From: Gonatopus flavifemur
Lineage: Eukaryota > Arthropoda > Insecta > Hymenoptera > Dryinidae
Direction of reading: 5' to 3'
Length of the DNA: 64,000 bases
Assembly (NCBI GenBank): GCA_018340375.1
Contig: JAFFJZ010000128.1
Location: 1 to 64,000, forward strand
Under the pieces are notes generated by a model that worked only from the letters and a program-made list of their open reading frames with translations, had not been told where the DNA came from and made no database searches. A program made the translations under genes and the position numbers. Positions 11,340 to 22,841 of this stretch are shown piece after piece; position 1 is the first letter of the stretch; every line of letters starts with the position of its first letter.

Positions 11340-12480
11340 GTAATATTAATTTTTCAGAAAAGGTAATATGAGGATTATATACGTGCGTTTAATATTCACG
11401 CGAATTAAATGCGCGCATATGAATATCCACAGACTGCTTATTCGAAGACTGAATACACTAGAGAGCGAATTTGTTATAAACAATATGAGGAAAATGATGC
11501 CGATTCAACATCTTGCATCCGCTGCCAAGACCTTCCAATTCATTTCGCTGACTCGGATGATACGAATGTTGGTTTTTAGGAAAAAGTTCATGCCGGGATT
11601 ATTTCCACGCAATTTCAATTCGCGCGTACCAATATTCACGGAGACTTAATACGATAAACAACGAATTTGTTATAAACAATGTGGAGAGAATAATGCCGCT
11701 TCAAGGTCCTGCAATCTTTGCCACAACCTGCCGATTCATTCCGCTAATTCTCATTGTACGAATATTATTCCTCCAGAATTGTATTCACGCATATGATTAT
11801 CCGGGTGAACTGGATATAATGAAGGATAAATTCGTTGTAAACAATCTGAAGGAATTAATGCAGATTCAGCATCTTGCATTCTCTGCCAAAAACCTTCCGA
11901 TTCATTTCCCTGACTCTCAATGTACGAATATTAGTTCTTAAGAAAAAGTTCATTCCAGGATTAAATCCGCGCATGTTATATGCACGCAAATTACATTCGC
12001 GCATATTAATATCCGCGCAGACTCAATAAAATGGAAAACGAATTTGTTATAAACAATGTCAGGAGAATAATGCCGATTCAGCATCTTGCATTCTTTGCCA
12101 AACACCTCCCGATTCATTTCGCTGACTCTCAATGTACGAATATTAGTTCTTAAGAAAAAGTTCATTCCAGGATTGAATCCGCGCATGTTATATGCACGCA
12201 AATTACATTCGCGCATAAAAGTACCTACGCGGACTGATCATAATGAAGAATGAATTTGTCATAAACAACCCCAGGAAAATAATGTGGATTCAGTATCCTG
12301 CAATCTTTGCCAAAACTTTCCGATTCATTTCGCTGACGCGTATGATACGAATATTTGTGTTCAAGAAAAAGTTGATTTCAGGATTATATCCACGCATGTT
12401 ATATGCACGCAAATTACATTCGCGCATATGAATATCCGCGCAGACTGAAAACAAGAATAAATTTGTCATAAACATTCAGG
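11340..12480. repeat. Tandem satellite-like array, period about 170-215 bp
   Basis: The anchor GAATTTGTTATAAACAATRT occurs at about 11466, 11657, 11826, 12035, 12250 and 12453, each copy followed by the order CAGCATCTTGCAT, TTTGCCAAA, CCGATTCATTTCGCTGA, CGAATATT and CGCGCATATGAATATCCGCG. That is about six units at 60-85% similarity by eye. The short ORFs here on both strands arise from the repeat. Confidence 0.8.
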
Positions 12481-14238
12481 TGCAAATTAATCACATACCA
12501 TTTGTCTCCAACAGGTTTGTTAAGTTAATTCTTGTGTCTCCATGACTGTTACATACATCTCCGATCGATTTGGTTACGTGTAAATTCAGAAAGGAAAGTC
12601 CTTATCCATCTGTCGCACTGTATCTCATCACCATCGTTAAACTCGTCCGAACCGTCTCAAAATGTTTCTCTGTTCAAATTTCGCGCCTTCGCATTCGTCA
12701 CTCGATTTATCAAACGAGGGCAGTCGCATCAAGTAAACACGTATCTTAATCCACTCTAAATTCACAAATTTCACGCATTTATTCACTATCCACGCAAGAG
12801 CTTTAATATCCACGCAAAAGTTCTTATATCGCCGCAAAATACCGTCTTCCCCCCACCCTGCACCAAATTCTATCTTCCCCTCCGCGTGTTTTTGCGCGAA
12901 AATGCGTGTTTTTACGTGAATTTGCGTGTTTAGCGTATGAATAGCCACAGCCTTAAGTAAAAGAACTATACGAGTTGAATTTTTGCACTACACAAAAGAA
13001 TTCTATAATTTGTTCTAAATTTTGAAAATCGTCAATTTAAAAACTCACTGAAATGTCAAAAAAAAGTAATCTAAGAGACAGAAAGAAAAAAAAATACACA
13101 ATGACTCACTTTTGAATTTTTTAATATGTTCAAATTTTAGGTGTCGCAACCAAATTGCTTCATAAATTTTTCTAAAAAGGGGTGGCTGTTTGTTCAGAAT
13201 TGTTTTTATGGTTGTTGCTTTGCAAGGGTCCACTGACAGATGTAGTACCTGTCAGTTTAGGGTATCTTGCAAAGATTTTGAAGTTTTTGTTCTGTTCTCA
13301 AGGAACGTCGAAGAAGAAGTAATTTTGGAAATGAATCTCTTCCAGAGCTAAACTCGGTTTTTAGTTTGGAAGGAGAGAAATTAGAAGGTGGTGGAAGGGT
13401 GGGTGCATGCAGAAAAATCGATGGGTGTGTAAAAATTATAGATTGGTTAAAGATTTTATTTGAGGGAGGTCTAAACATGGATTCGTGCATTACCTGAAGG
13501 TAGGCATGTCCTTGAGAAGGAAATTCTCCATTTTCTTTAATTAGGACAACCCACTTACCCTTTCTCTTGAGCATAATGCCTAACTTATGCTCTCTTTCTA
13601 AATTGTATATATATCTCTTTCTATATGTACAATTTAGAGAATTCTCATTTATAATTCAAAATCAAATATTAATTGAAAAATTTGATATTTATTGATTATT
13701 GCTTATATTATTCACAAAAAAAGAACATCAACAATTGTTTCTTCAAATCATTTATTTGAGTATGAATTGAATTGTTTTTGTAAGAATTTAAATTGAATTT
13801 ATATAAAAATTCTATAATTTATGAAAGGTTTGTTTCATGAATTTTACATAAAAATTTTCATATATAGAATTTGATATTCTTGATGAATTTCAATTATTCT
13901 GGTTCATTATTTATTACGTTAATTTCTTTTGTTTAAATCTATATTCCTAACATCATAAAGCTTAACCTATTGATTTTACAATTTATTAATATGTTATGTA
14001 TTATTGAGAATTATTGAAAAAGTATTTATTTGTGAAAAATCTAGAATGAAAAGTGAAATTTTATCAAAAGTTATGATTTTCAATTTTAATTATCATAGAA
14101 AGTATTTTAACATTTGTATTCTATTTACTTACCTTCAACTTACCAAAACTTACCATTTCAGAGATGTAAAAATTTTCATTATTTCAAATAATGCTTCATT
14201 CTGGTTCAAACTCAGAATTCTGCATTATAGGAATGCTT
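12481..14238. other. AT-rich region with GCGTGTTT/CACGCAAA microrepeats, no gene seen
   Basis: Between about 12770 and 12945 the motifs CACGCAA and TTGCGTG recur in both orientations, as if trailing off from the neighbouring satellite. A 105-codon open frame at 13257-13574 (minus) resembles no family I know. The stretch 13575-14190 is very AT-rich and empty. Confidence 0.45.
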
Positions 14239-14404
14239 GATTGGGCCAGCATTGGCAGCCAATCTTCAATTTCAAAACCAATGATTAGATGGGTGTTGAA
14301 ATTTGAATTTTCATGTGTATTAACACAGTCAAGGCTGAATTTAACCGGGATCGACGAAGATCGGCAACCGATACTTCGCCAACCCTGGACCAGCCTTGGC
14401 CCAA
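14239..14404. mobile_element. Putative ~165-bp MITE with TTGGGCCA ends
   Basis: ATTGGGCCAGCATTGG at the left pairs imperfectly with CCAGCCTTGGCCCAAT at the right. Internal sequence such as CCAATCTTC and GAAGATCGGCAACCG is also roughly mirrored. Opposite-strand ORFs here (14196-14459 and 14191-14433) are by-products of the symmetry. Confidence 0.5.
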
Positions 14405-14955
14405 TGAGGACTATCGGGGCTTTTTTATTGTAAAAAGGAAACAAATTGTATGTTTTCATATTCTCAACAGTGAATATATCGAGAATTTTAAAACAGAATT
14501 GGCGACACGATTCTTCGCTCTAATCCTGTACTGTCTGTGTTTTAAATGAGTTTTCATTACAGGGTAGTTTGGAACGTGCTTCTATTTGGAAAAGGAAGCA
14601 ATAAAGGATAAGGAAAGGGGTCTCTGTTTTTCCAGATTTACTTGTCCCTTTTAGATATGATGGAAACATAACGGGAACACAAGTTGTTCTCAACTTGTGT
14701 TTTAAAGGAAAATTCATTTTTCTCTATAATCAGAGTGTACAGAAATCTTCCTTTACCGTATGCGTATGTTTTCTAGGATGAATTTGTCAACAGGGCAACA
14801 GGTTTCTGTTTTACCCTTTCAGACAACTCATCCATAGAAATTGAATGAAAAGGAAAGATTGAGAGAACAAAATAGGAAGAAGAAAGAGAAAAGGAATAAA
14901 ATTTGAAGAAATTTTACGTTCTCGTTACATAACATTCACTTCAAATTTTTTCCAG

Positions 14956-15046
14956 GAGCCTCATCCCATAGTTGAAACGAAAAACCATGGAGAAGTAGGA
15001 GGAGAAGGAGAGACAAGAGTGCATTCCAATTTTCCACATGAAAATA
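14956..15046 (+). pseudogene. tnp2 gene, 5' exon fragment left of the Tc1-like insertion
   Basis: After a polypyrimidine tract and CCAG (14951-14955) an open frame begins EPHPIVETK and runs to the TA target at 15045. It continues in frame at 17764 as EENLDHSMSYY. This is the evidence that the Tc1-like element landed inside the tnp2 coding region. Upstream exons were not identified; 14405-14955 holds no convincing coding signal. Confidence 0.5.
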
Positions 15047-17761
15047 CACTACCGGTCAAAAGTATTCGAGCACCTCTCGAGAAAACGCGAAATTGTCAAA
15101 GTTTCATATCTCAGCCGGAAATTATCGTACATTCAAAAATAAAGAACCGTTTCGAAGGGTGAAGTGTGCTCTTTCAAGAACTCTTAGTCTCACTCACCCC
15201 ACTGCAGTTCGTTATTAACCGCGTTCGGTTGAACTTACTACTTTTTTCGATTTTTTTTTCGACTTTTCAAACCTTTGCATGTTTTTGGGTGATTTTTTCT
15301 CGAGAAAATGGGATCATATATTCAATAGAGCATAGATTCAGCTTCAAAATGATCTCTTATTTTTCTCCCTCGGATCATTCCTTTCAGAGTTATGTCCTTT
15401 TTTGTGAAAAAAGTGGATTTTCAGACAAAGTGCTGTAACTCTGAAAGTATCGTTCCAGTCAAAAACTGTTACGGGGAAAAAAGTTTCGTTTCAACGTTCT
15501 CCACATGCATAAAAATTTTGGGAATTATTGAGGCACATTTAATTTCCGCGACTTCTCTCATCTTTGGTGGAACACCTTGCAGTCTCAGGATCGTCAATCA
15601 ATTCAAATATTCAACAGAGATAATCGTCAGATCAGTCCACAGTGGTGAAATTTTTTTGTCCATGCAAAACGATGCATTCATCGTGAAAAACTATCGATAT
15701 TCATTTATCGAAACAAACAAATGATAAATTTCATATGCAACTGCTTCATGCAAAACAATGCGTTAATCGTGATAAATACAGGCTAGCCTCCTATAACGCG
15801 ACTGTTTTATTCAATTATAATTCGACGGGTTATCAGTCATGCCTAAAACCCGCGAAACGAGTCAAGAAACACGTGCTGTGATAGTGGCATTACGTGAAGA
15901 GGGATATTCTTTAAGAGAAATTTCGAAGAGAGTCGGTGTAACTAATTGGACCGTATTGTTCACCCTAGAGCGATACCGAAGTACAAAATCGGATTCCAAT
16001 CGGGCTCGATCTGGCAGGTCGCGAGTTACTTCGAAGGAAGAAGATAAGTTTTTGCGTATTCAAAGTAAACGACTAAGGATGAGAACAGCACCTGACTTAC
16101 AACAAGAACTGAATGCAACTCGTGATTCCCCTTCGTCTGTCTCAACCGTTCAACGTCGTCTGCGAGATTCTGGCCTCATGGGACGTATTGCTGCGCGAAA
16201 ACCTTTATTACGTAAGCGAAACAAAATTAAACGTTTGAATTGGGCTCGCGCACATTTAAGTTGGGGCATAGAAGAGTGGTCGAGAGTACTATTTACGGAC
16301 GAATCAAAATTTGAATTATTTGGAACGAAACGTCGAGTTTACGTCCGTCGAATGAAAGGTGAACGAATGCTTAATCAATGTGTAACACCCACAGTGAAAC
16401 ACGGGGGAGGATCAATCATGATATGGGGGTGTTTTGGAGAACCAAAAGTAGGTGATTCATTCAAAATTGAAGGTATTTTGAAGAAAGAGGGATATCATAG
16501 TATCTTAAAAACCCACTTATACCTCCTGAGAAGAGGTTAATTGTGAACGGGTTCATTCTGCAACAGGATAACGATCCCGAGCATACTTCCAAATTGTGCA
16601 CGGGATACATACGGAAGAAGGAAGACGCGCATCAGTTATGGACTGGCCTGCTCAATCCCTAGACCTCAATCCCATAGAACTGTTGTGGGATCAACTCGAT
16701 AGAGATGTAAGGAAAATGACACCAACGAACAACCAGGAACTATGGCAATATTCGCAAACATGTTGGAGTCAGATATCTCCTATGACATTGGAGAAATTAT
16801 TATTGAGGATGCCGAGAGTCTGCAAGGCGGTGGTAAAAGCAAGAGGTGGCTATTTCGAAGAATCTGCAATTTGAAATCAGAATTTGAATTGATTTGAATT
16901 GATTTTGAATTTTAATGTTGATTGTATACATATGTACATATTTTGATTTAGAAATATAATTTGAATAAGAACAATTTGATTTTCCAATTTTATGATAAGC
17001 ATGCTCGACTGTTATAATTTATCCTACACGGTTTATTTTGAAATTTCCGGGATTCCATATTCACAATCACTGGCATTCTGACCACAAAATTCACGTCACA
17101 ATGGAGTTCCCAACAAAACATATTTATGACATGGATGTACAACAAAGAAAAAAAATGTTCACCACTGTAGACTCATCTAACGATTATTCTTTGTTGAATA
17201 TTTGAATTGATTGATGATCTCGAGACTGCAAGATATTCCACCAAGGATGAGAAAAGTGGCGAAAATTAAAGATCCCTCAATAATTCCCAAAATTGTTATG
17301 CATGTAGAGAACGTTGGAACGAAACTCTTTTCCCGTTAACAGTTTTTGACTGGAACGATACTTTCAGAGTTACAGCGCTTTGTCTGAAAATCCACTTTTT
17401 TCACAAAAAAGGACATAACTCTGGAAGGAATGATCCGAGGGAGAAAAATGAGAGATCATTTTGAAGCTGAATCCATGCTCTATTGAATGTATGATCTCAT
17501 TTTTCCAGGAAACAATCACCCAAAAACATGCAAAGGTTTGAAAAGTCGGAAAAAAAATCGAAAAAAGTTGTAAGTTCAACCGAACGCGGTTAATAACGAA
17601 CTTCAGTCAGGTGAGTGAGACTAAGATTTCTTGAAAAAGCACACTTCACCCTTCAAAACGGTTTCTTATTTTTGAATGTACGATAATTTCCGGCTGAGAT
17701 ATGGAACTTTGAAAATTTCGTGTTTTCTCGACAGGTGCTCGAATACTTTTGACCAGTAGTG
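15047..17761 (+). mobile_element. Tc1-like transposon with ~615-bp terminal inverted repeats
   Basis: The ends read CACTACCGGTCAAAAGTATT and its complement, flanked by TA on both sides (15045-15046 and 17762-17763). The inverted similarity runs inward to about 15662 on the left and 17146 on the right. That is far longer than the 20-50 bp or ~200 bp usual for Tc1-like elements. The central ~1.5 kb carries a damaged transposase. The insertion splits the tnp2 gene. Confidence 0.9.
15839..16874 (+). pseudogene. Tc1-like transposase (frameshifted)
   Basis: The first frame (15839-16540, 233 aa) has the N-terminal helix-turn-helix (EEGYSLREISKRVGVTNWTV), the GRSRVT linker, a second HTH (SVSTVQRRLRDSGL) and the first catalytic Asp in LFTDESKF. 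Then comes HGGGSIMIWGCF. The second Asp (ILQQDNDPEHTSKLC) lies in another frame at about 16540-16610. The C-terminal part, with DWPAQSLDLNPIELLWDQLD (third catalytic residue E) and the MPRVCKAVVKARGGYF tail, is at about 16616-16874. Two frameshifts, near 16520 and 16612, make this copy inactive. Otherwise the domain order and length match the family. Confidence 0.9.
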
Positions 17762-17763
17762 TA

Positions 17764-19103
17764 CAGAAGAAAATCTTGATCATTCCATGAGTTATTATAC
17801 TTTCCATGATATCAATATGGGGGACGTTCATGATTATGATGATGATTTTCATGAAAAGAACAACGACGACGACGATAAAGACAATGATAATGACAATGAC
17901 GACAACGACCCCAGTGAACAATATGTTATCATCCGGAGCTCTGAAAGATCTCCTGAATATGTGTAAGAGGTCAGATAGACCTTCCAGAAGGTTAACATGA
18001 ATATATCAGAATGTTATCAGATGCGTCGATTTCTGAGGAAAATGAGAGATTGCCAGAATGTTATCCAAACGAACGCTTTAAGAGGATTTCTTCCCAAGAT
18101 CTCAGAAAAATGATACCATTCAGATATCAATATGATAACATTGACAGAGCTCTTCCTCCCATAAGTGTTCACTGGGACGACAACGGCGACACCGACGACA
18201 ACGAGAATCATGATGATCATGTTGATCTTGTTAATGCCGATGACTCTCATGGTAGTATTGATGGTGATGATTCCAATTTTGAATCCGACCCTGAGAATTT
18301 TACTTCGGATGCTTCACTGAATACTATTCTGGTGTTGATTCAAGACTGCACCATGAAGGAAGTACTGTACTGTTAATTTTATCAATATCTGTTCGTCATC
18401 ATCTATTGTATGAATCATTGATTCATATTTTCTGCGCCTGGAACATAATCATGGGGGGAATAGAAAAACATGCTTACTGCAATTCGTGCCGGAAACCTCT
18501 AGTCTATTCAAATTTGTTGCCAAAACACGTGGTATGTACATACGGATTCGAAACTGAAAAAACGAGAGTTAAATATTTCATCACTTTAGATATCAAAAAA
18601 ACAATTGAAACATTTGCTCAATACCGAAAACATGGCAGCTCTCCTTAATTATAAAGAAACAAGGCGCAAAGTGGTTCATGATGCAGTGGAAGATCTTTTT
18701 AAAGAAGAAAAATACATCAATCTGAAACACCAAGCAGCTCAGCAGATTCGTTTCCTCACGTATACTTTCAATACTGACGGTTCCCAATTGACGAAATCTT
18801 CCAAAACTACAGCTTGGCCTTTAAACATCAGATTAAATGAAGGCCAACCAAGTGTGAGGCAGAAACTTGTTATACCTGCTGCTGTATGGATTGATACTCA
18901 AGAACCCAATATGAACATATTCCTAAAGAGCTTTGTGGACCAAGCAAACAATTTATCCACAAATAGAATATCGTGGAAACCTGATGGTATACATTTGATG
19001 AATACAAAACTGTTTCCAACTTGTTGCTCTGTAGATGCCAAATCCCGCTCTTCTGTGATGAATATGACTCAATTCAATGGTTACTACGGATGTACGTTTT
19101 GTG
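17764..19103 (+). pseudogene. tnp2 gene, middle part up to the hAT insertion
   Basis: A reading frame rich in Asp/Asn (DDDDKDNDNDNDDND) runs from about 17787 to a stop at 17968. A second acidic frame starts at 18011; a ~55-nt intron with GTGTAAG donor and TCAG acceptor could join them, unproven. The segment 18406-18600 carries a CNSCRKPL...VCTYGFE cysteine motif. A shift in an A-run near 18595 leads into 18605-19103, with FNTDGSQLTKSSKTTAWPL and QFNGYYGCTFC, the conserved tnp2 core. The frame is cut by the hAT at 19104. Confidence 0.7.
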
Positions 19104-19368
19104 CAGTGCTGCCACCGTCAAATTAGTTTTCAGCCCTAAGAATCGCCATAGATTACCCCAGATTACCCGGAATTTCAAATGTTTTACCCTAGAAATTACC
19201 CTTTCATCCCTCAAATTACGCCGTAAGCTTTTGTGATGGTTTAGAAATACTTTTGTCATTCTCTCATCAATATACAGTGTTGAATGGAAGAATAGATGTA
19301 ACAAAGCTTTCATCTAGAGGAAACGTGGCGATTTTTCGGGTTCAACTTCCGTCGGACTTGTGTTTTCG

Positions 19369-19750
19369 GTAGGGCACTACAATCCAGAACGTTCATTATC
19401 CAGAAAGTGCAAAATCCCGAGTGCCAATATCCAGAATGGGCAAAATCCCGAATGCTCATTATACAGAATGTTCATGGTCCCGAATAAAAAAATATATATT
19501 TTAATATAAATCAAATAATTGACCAGTTTAATCGTAAGAAATTAATTGTCCTCACTTACTATGCGTTAACGAATAATTTTTCATTATAAAAGTGGCCAAT
19601 TATTTGATTTATATTAAAATATATATTTTTTTATTCGGGACCATGAACATTCTGTATAATGAGCATTCGGGATTTTGCCCATTCTGGATATTGGCACTCG
19701 GGATTTTGCACTTTCTGGATAATGAACGTTCTGGATTGTAGTGCCCTACC
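19369..19750. repeat. 382-bp foldback element nested in the hAT
   Basis: GGTAGGGCACTACAATCCAG at the left end is repeated exactly inverted at the right. The arms, about 150 bp each, alternate ATCCAGAA and ATCCCGAA motifs and remain almost identical. The unpaired centre is about 80 bp. High arm identity suggests recent formation or gene conversion. No target duplication was recognised. Confidence 0.9.
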
Positions 19751-19879
19751 CCTGATTCTTCCATTTCTATGCATTTTACATGCATCTCATTTCTAGGGAA
19801 TGGAATGGTGAATTACAGGGAGTTCTAGTTCTCGTCCAATGATATTTGATATGATAGAGAAAAATTGAATATTATGTAC

Positions 19880-19988
19880 CAGAGCTGCCAGATTGGCATT
19901 TTTTTCTCATGGATCCACTTATCATACTGTACGATTAATGAGAATAACCAATAGGAGGAGAAAATGCAATGCCAATCTGGCAGCTTTG
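19880..19988. mobile_element. 109-bp non-autonomous hAT MITE
   Basis: The ends CAGAGCTGCCAGATTGGCAT and ATGCCAATCTGGCAGCTTTG are near-perfect inverted repeats. The flanking direct repeat is TTATGTAC (19872-19879 and 19989-19996), 8 bp as for hAT elements. Its terminus resembles that of the enclosing hAT (CAGTGCTGCCAC), so related transposases may mobilise both. Confidence 0.9.
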
Positions 19989-20443
19989 TTATGTACTGAT
20001 TCAACACATCAAGGAACGTAACCCGGATGAAGTTCAGAACATACCCTAAAATAGTGACGTCAGGTTTGTCGATCGTTGGAGTATTTCGAGATCTCAAACA
20101 TTGTGCATGACTCCCTGTATTGAATTACCGTTTCAAAGATAAAACTTCGATCACATACTGTGTTCTGAGAGTGGAAATGATAAAATGTATTCTTCTATAT
20201 CCATTAAAAAAACATCATAAGAGTAATTAATTACGCAAACCCCCATTGTATAACTACATACTCTGTTCATTGGAGAAAAGTGAAGCTTTTTTTATGTTAC
20301 ATGTAACACAGGTAATTTCATCTTTGTGTTAATACATTCAATCTGTGAAAGTAATATCTATGAATTCAATTTTATGTTTCTTTCATGTTCCTTGAATCTT
20401 GTTGAAATATTCCTTTAGGTGATACGGTGTGAATTCGTGAATT

Positions 20444-22560
20444 ATGAGTAAAAGGAATATCTCAATAACCTCTTTTTTCAATAAAAAAGATTCTGGTGGT
20501 AATTCATCTACTGAGCCACTTCCCTCCCTCACTTCAAGTCAGCAATCAATTCTGCCTTCTACGTCTTCATCATCGCCACTCTCACAAGAAAATTCCGAAA
20601 TTGATGATGGAAGTGGTCCCAGTAAAAAAAGAAAAAAAGCATATATACAAAAATATGTTCATGCTTGGGAAGGATTAAGTCACTGCAAGGAATGGTTGTC
20701 CAAGTCTTCAAGAAAAAATATGGCAGGAGGAGATTTAGCTCACTGCTCTATATGCAATTGCGACATTACTTGTGGGAAATCGGAAGTTATCAGACATTCT
20801 CAATCTGCAAGGCATATAAAAATGCGAAACGTTGTCAAATCAACTCAAGATATTTCCAAAACAATATTCACTCCTGTTGATATCGCGACAAGAAGAGCAG
20901 AGTTCAAAATATGTGCTTTACTAGCAGAAGAGAATTTGCCTATATCCTTAGTAGATAAACTCATTCCGTTGAGTGCTTCAATTTTTAATGACTCTAAAAT
21001 AGCGAAAAATTTGAAATGTCATCGCACTAAAGCTACAGGGATCATAAAAAATGTCCTTGCACCAGACGTAAGTACAACATTGTACAAAAAAATGCGGGAA
21101 AACAAATATTCCATCATTATGGATGAAACCACGGATGTTAGTTCAAAAAAACAATGCGCTTATTGTGTTATTTATTTTGACGTAATAGAGAATGAGAAAA
21201 TCACTGCGTTTTTAAGTCTGACAGAATGTGAAAAGGTGATGCTGATAGTTTGTATTCAAATTTGGTGAATTTTCTGAATAATAATGATATACCATTACGT
21301 AATATGATCGCATTTTGCAGTGATACTACTAACGTAATGGCAGGTAGCAATCATTCAGTATTTTCATTATTGAAACGAGATTTACCTCAAATTTGTACGA
21401 TTAAATGTACTTGTCATTTGCTCCATCTCGCTGCAAACAAAGCTTGTACAAAATTACCTCGCACACTCGAAGATCTATTAAGAAATATATTCGCTCATTT
21501 TCATAGAAGTTATCAGAGACGAGTAGCTTTGAAAGAGTTCCAAGAATTTTATAATATCGCTACACATTCAATTCTAGGTCCTAGTCAAACCCGTTGGCTG
21601 AGTTTAAAAAATTGCGTGGATCGTGTTCTTGAACAATATGATGCGTTGAAGGCTTATTTCATCCAAGTTGTTTTTGATGATCCTTCAAAGGTTACAGAAT
21701 CTATTTTGGAAACTTTGTCAAATGATTTCACCATACCTTATTTACAATTCTTACAATACATTTTAACCGAAATAGTGGAATTGAATGTGATGTTTCAAAG
21801 TGAAAAATCTAAAATTTCCAAGATAAAACCAGAAATTAATCGGGTAGTAAAGAATATATGTATGAATTTCTTGAAAGTGGATCATATCAGAAAAACAGAT
21901 ATTAAGAACATCAATCTTGATGATAATAGTAATTATATGCCTTTCAAATCTATTTACGTAGGTGTAAATGCTAATACGTCAATTCAAGAGTTGGTTGTCT
22001 CCGGTCAGACTGAAAGTAATTTGCGTTACTTTTTCGAAGCATGTTTGAATTTTTACAAAACATTGATTCGCGAATTCATAACTAGATTTCCATTTGATGA
22101 TGAATTATATACGCATGCATCAATGCTTGAACCAACGGAAGCTCAAGCTTTGAAAATTGGTAGTTGTGTTGGTGCATTCAATAGATTTTCAACTTATTAT
22201 GATGGTCTTTCTATTCAAGATGTTGATAGAGAATGGAGGCAACACTCTTTATTGGATTTTCAAGAACTAAAATTGAACTCGGATCTACCAGTGGAAGATT
22301 ATTGGAAGACTGTATTCAGTTTGAAAAATGGAGCAGGCCAAAAATTATTTCCAAATTTGGCAAAATTCTTGGCTGTTCTTTTAAGCATACCTACTTCCAA
22401 TACTTCTGTTGAAAGACTATTCAGCCAACTGAATTTGATCAAAACGGCTCAAAGAAATGCTTTAGGAACGGATACTATTGCCGCGTTAATGCACACAAAA
22501 ACAATAGATACAATATCATTTGAACCGTCCCGCACAATGTTGGAGAAATCGTGGAAGTAA
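20444..22560 (+). pseudogene. hAT-family transposase (single frameshift)
   Basis: Frame 1 (20444-21268) has a Ser-rich start, a basic patch, a BED-type zinc finger (CSICNCD...HSQSARHIK) and the first catalytic region IIMDETTDVSSKKQ. Frame 2 (21250-22560) continues with CSDTTNVMAG, CTCHLLHLAANKAC, the helical insertion domain, and the C-terminal dimerisation/catalytic segment SNTSVERLFSQLNLIKTAQRN. The overlap at about 21235-21255 requires one frameshift, so this copy is probably inactive. Combined length, about 700 aa, is normal for hAT. The ~860 bp between TIR and ORF includes two nested elements. About 270 bp of AT-rich 3' sequence with AATAAA (22679) follows. Confidence 0.93.
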
Positions 22561-22841
22561 AAGTTCTACATATTGTTCATTTTCGCTTTCTTGACCAATC
22601 TTATATTCTTGATATGATTCAATTATTATTCCTAAGATAAAATACTCATTTGTTCTTTAATTATTTCTGTTTATTCCCAATAAACCTCTGATTCATCAAA
22701 AAATATTTTGTCCTTATTGGAAACCCTAGAATTACCCTAGAATTACCCTAGAAAATTGGTTTACCCTAGAAAATACCTGGAACTGCCAAAATTACCCTAG
22801 AATCGGGTAATTACCCTAGAAGTGGCAGCACTGGTTTTGTG

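Larger units (their letters stand above)
19104..22833 (+). mobile_element. hAT transposon with 8-bp TSD and subterminal TTACCCTAGA repeats
   Basis: The TIR CAGTGCTGCCAC and its complement bound the element. The direct repeat GTTTTGTG (19096-19103 and 22834-22841) is the 8-bp target duplication expected of hAT elements. TTACCCTAGA-like decamers cluster within the last ~110 bp on the right and the first ~100 bp on the left, a layout typical of transposase-binding sites. Two inverted-repeat elements are nested in the left part (19369-19750 and 19880-19988). Confidence 0.95.

Noticed and set aside
11368..12475. Several overlapping ORFs on both strands with similar peptide pieces
   Set aside because: They repeat with the ~200-bp array unit and have stops in every unit. 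They come from tandem repeats, not genes.
13257..13574. 105-codon minus-strand ORF
   Set aside because: It has no recognisable motif, no splice or start context and an AT-rich setting, so I could not support it as a gene.
17646..18250. Ile/Val- and Met/Thr-rich ORFs on both strands
   Set aside because: They are other-frame readings of GAC/GAT-rich sequence that encodes the acidic N-terminus of the tnp2 gene.
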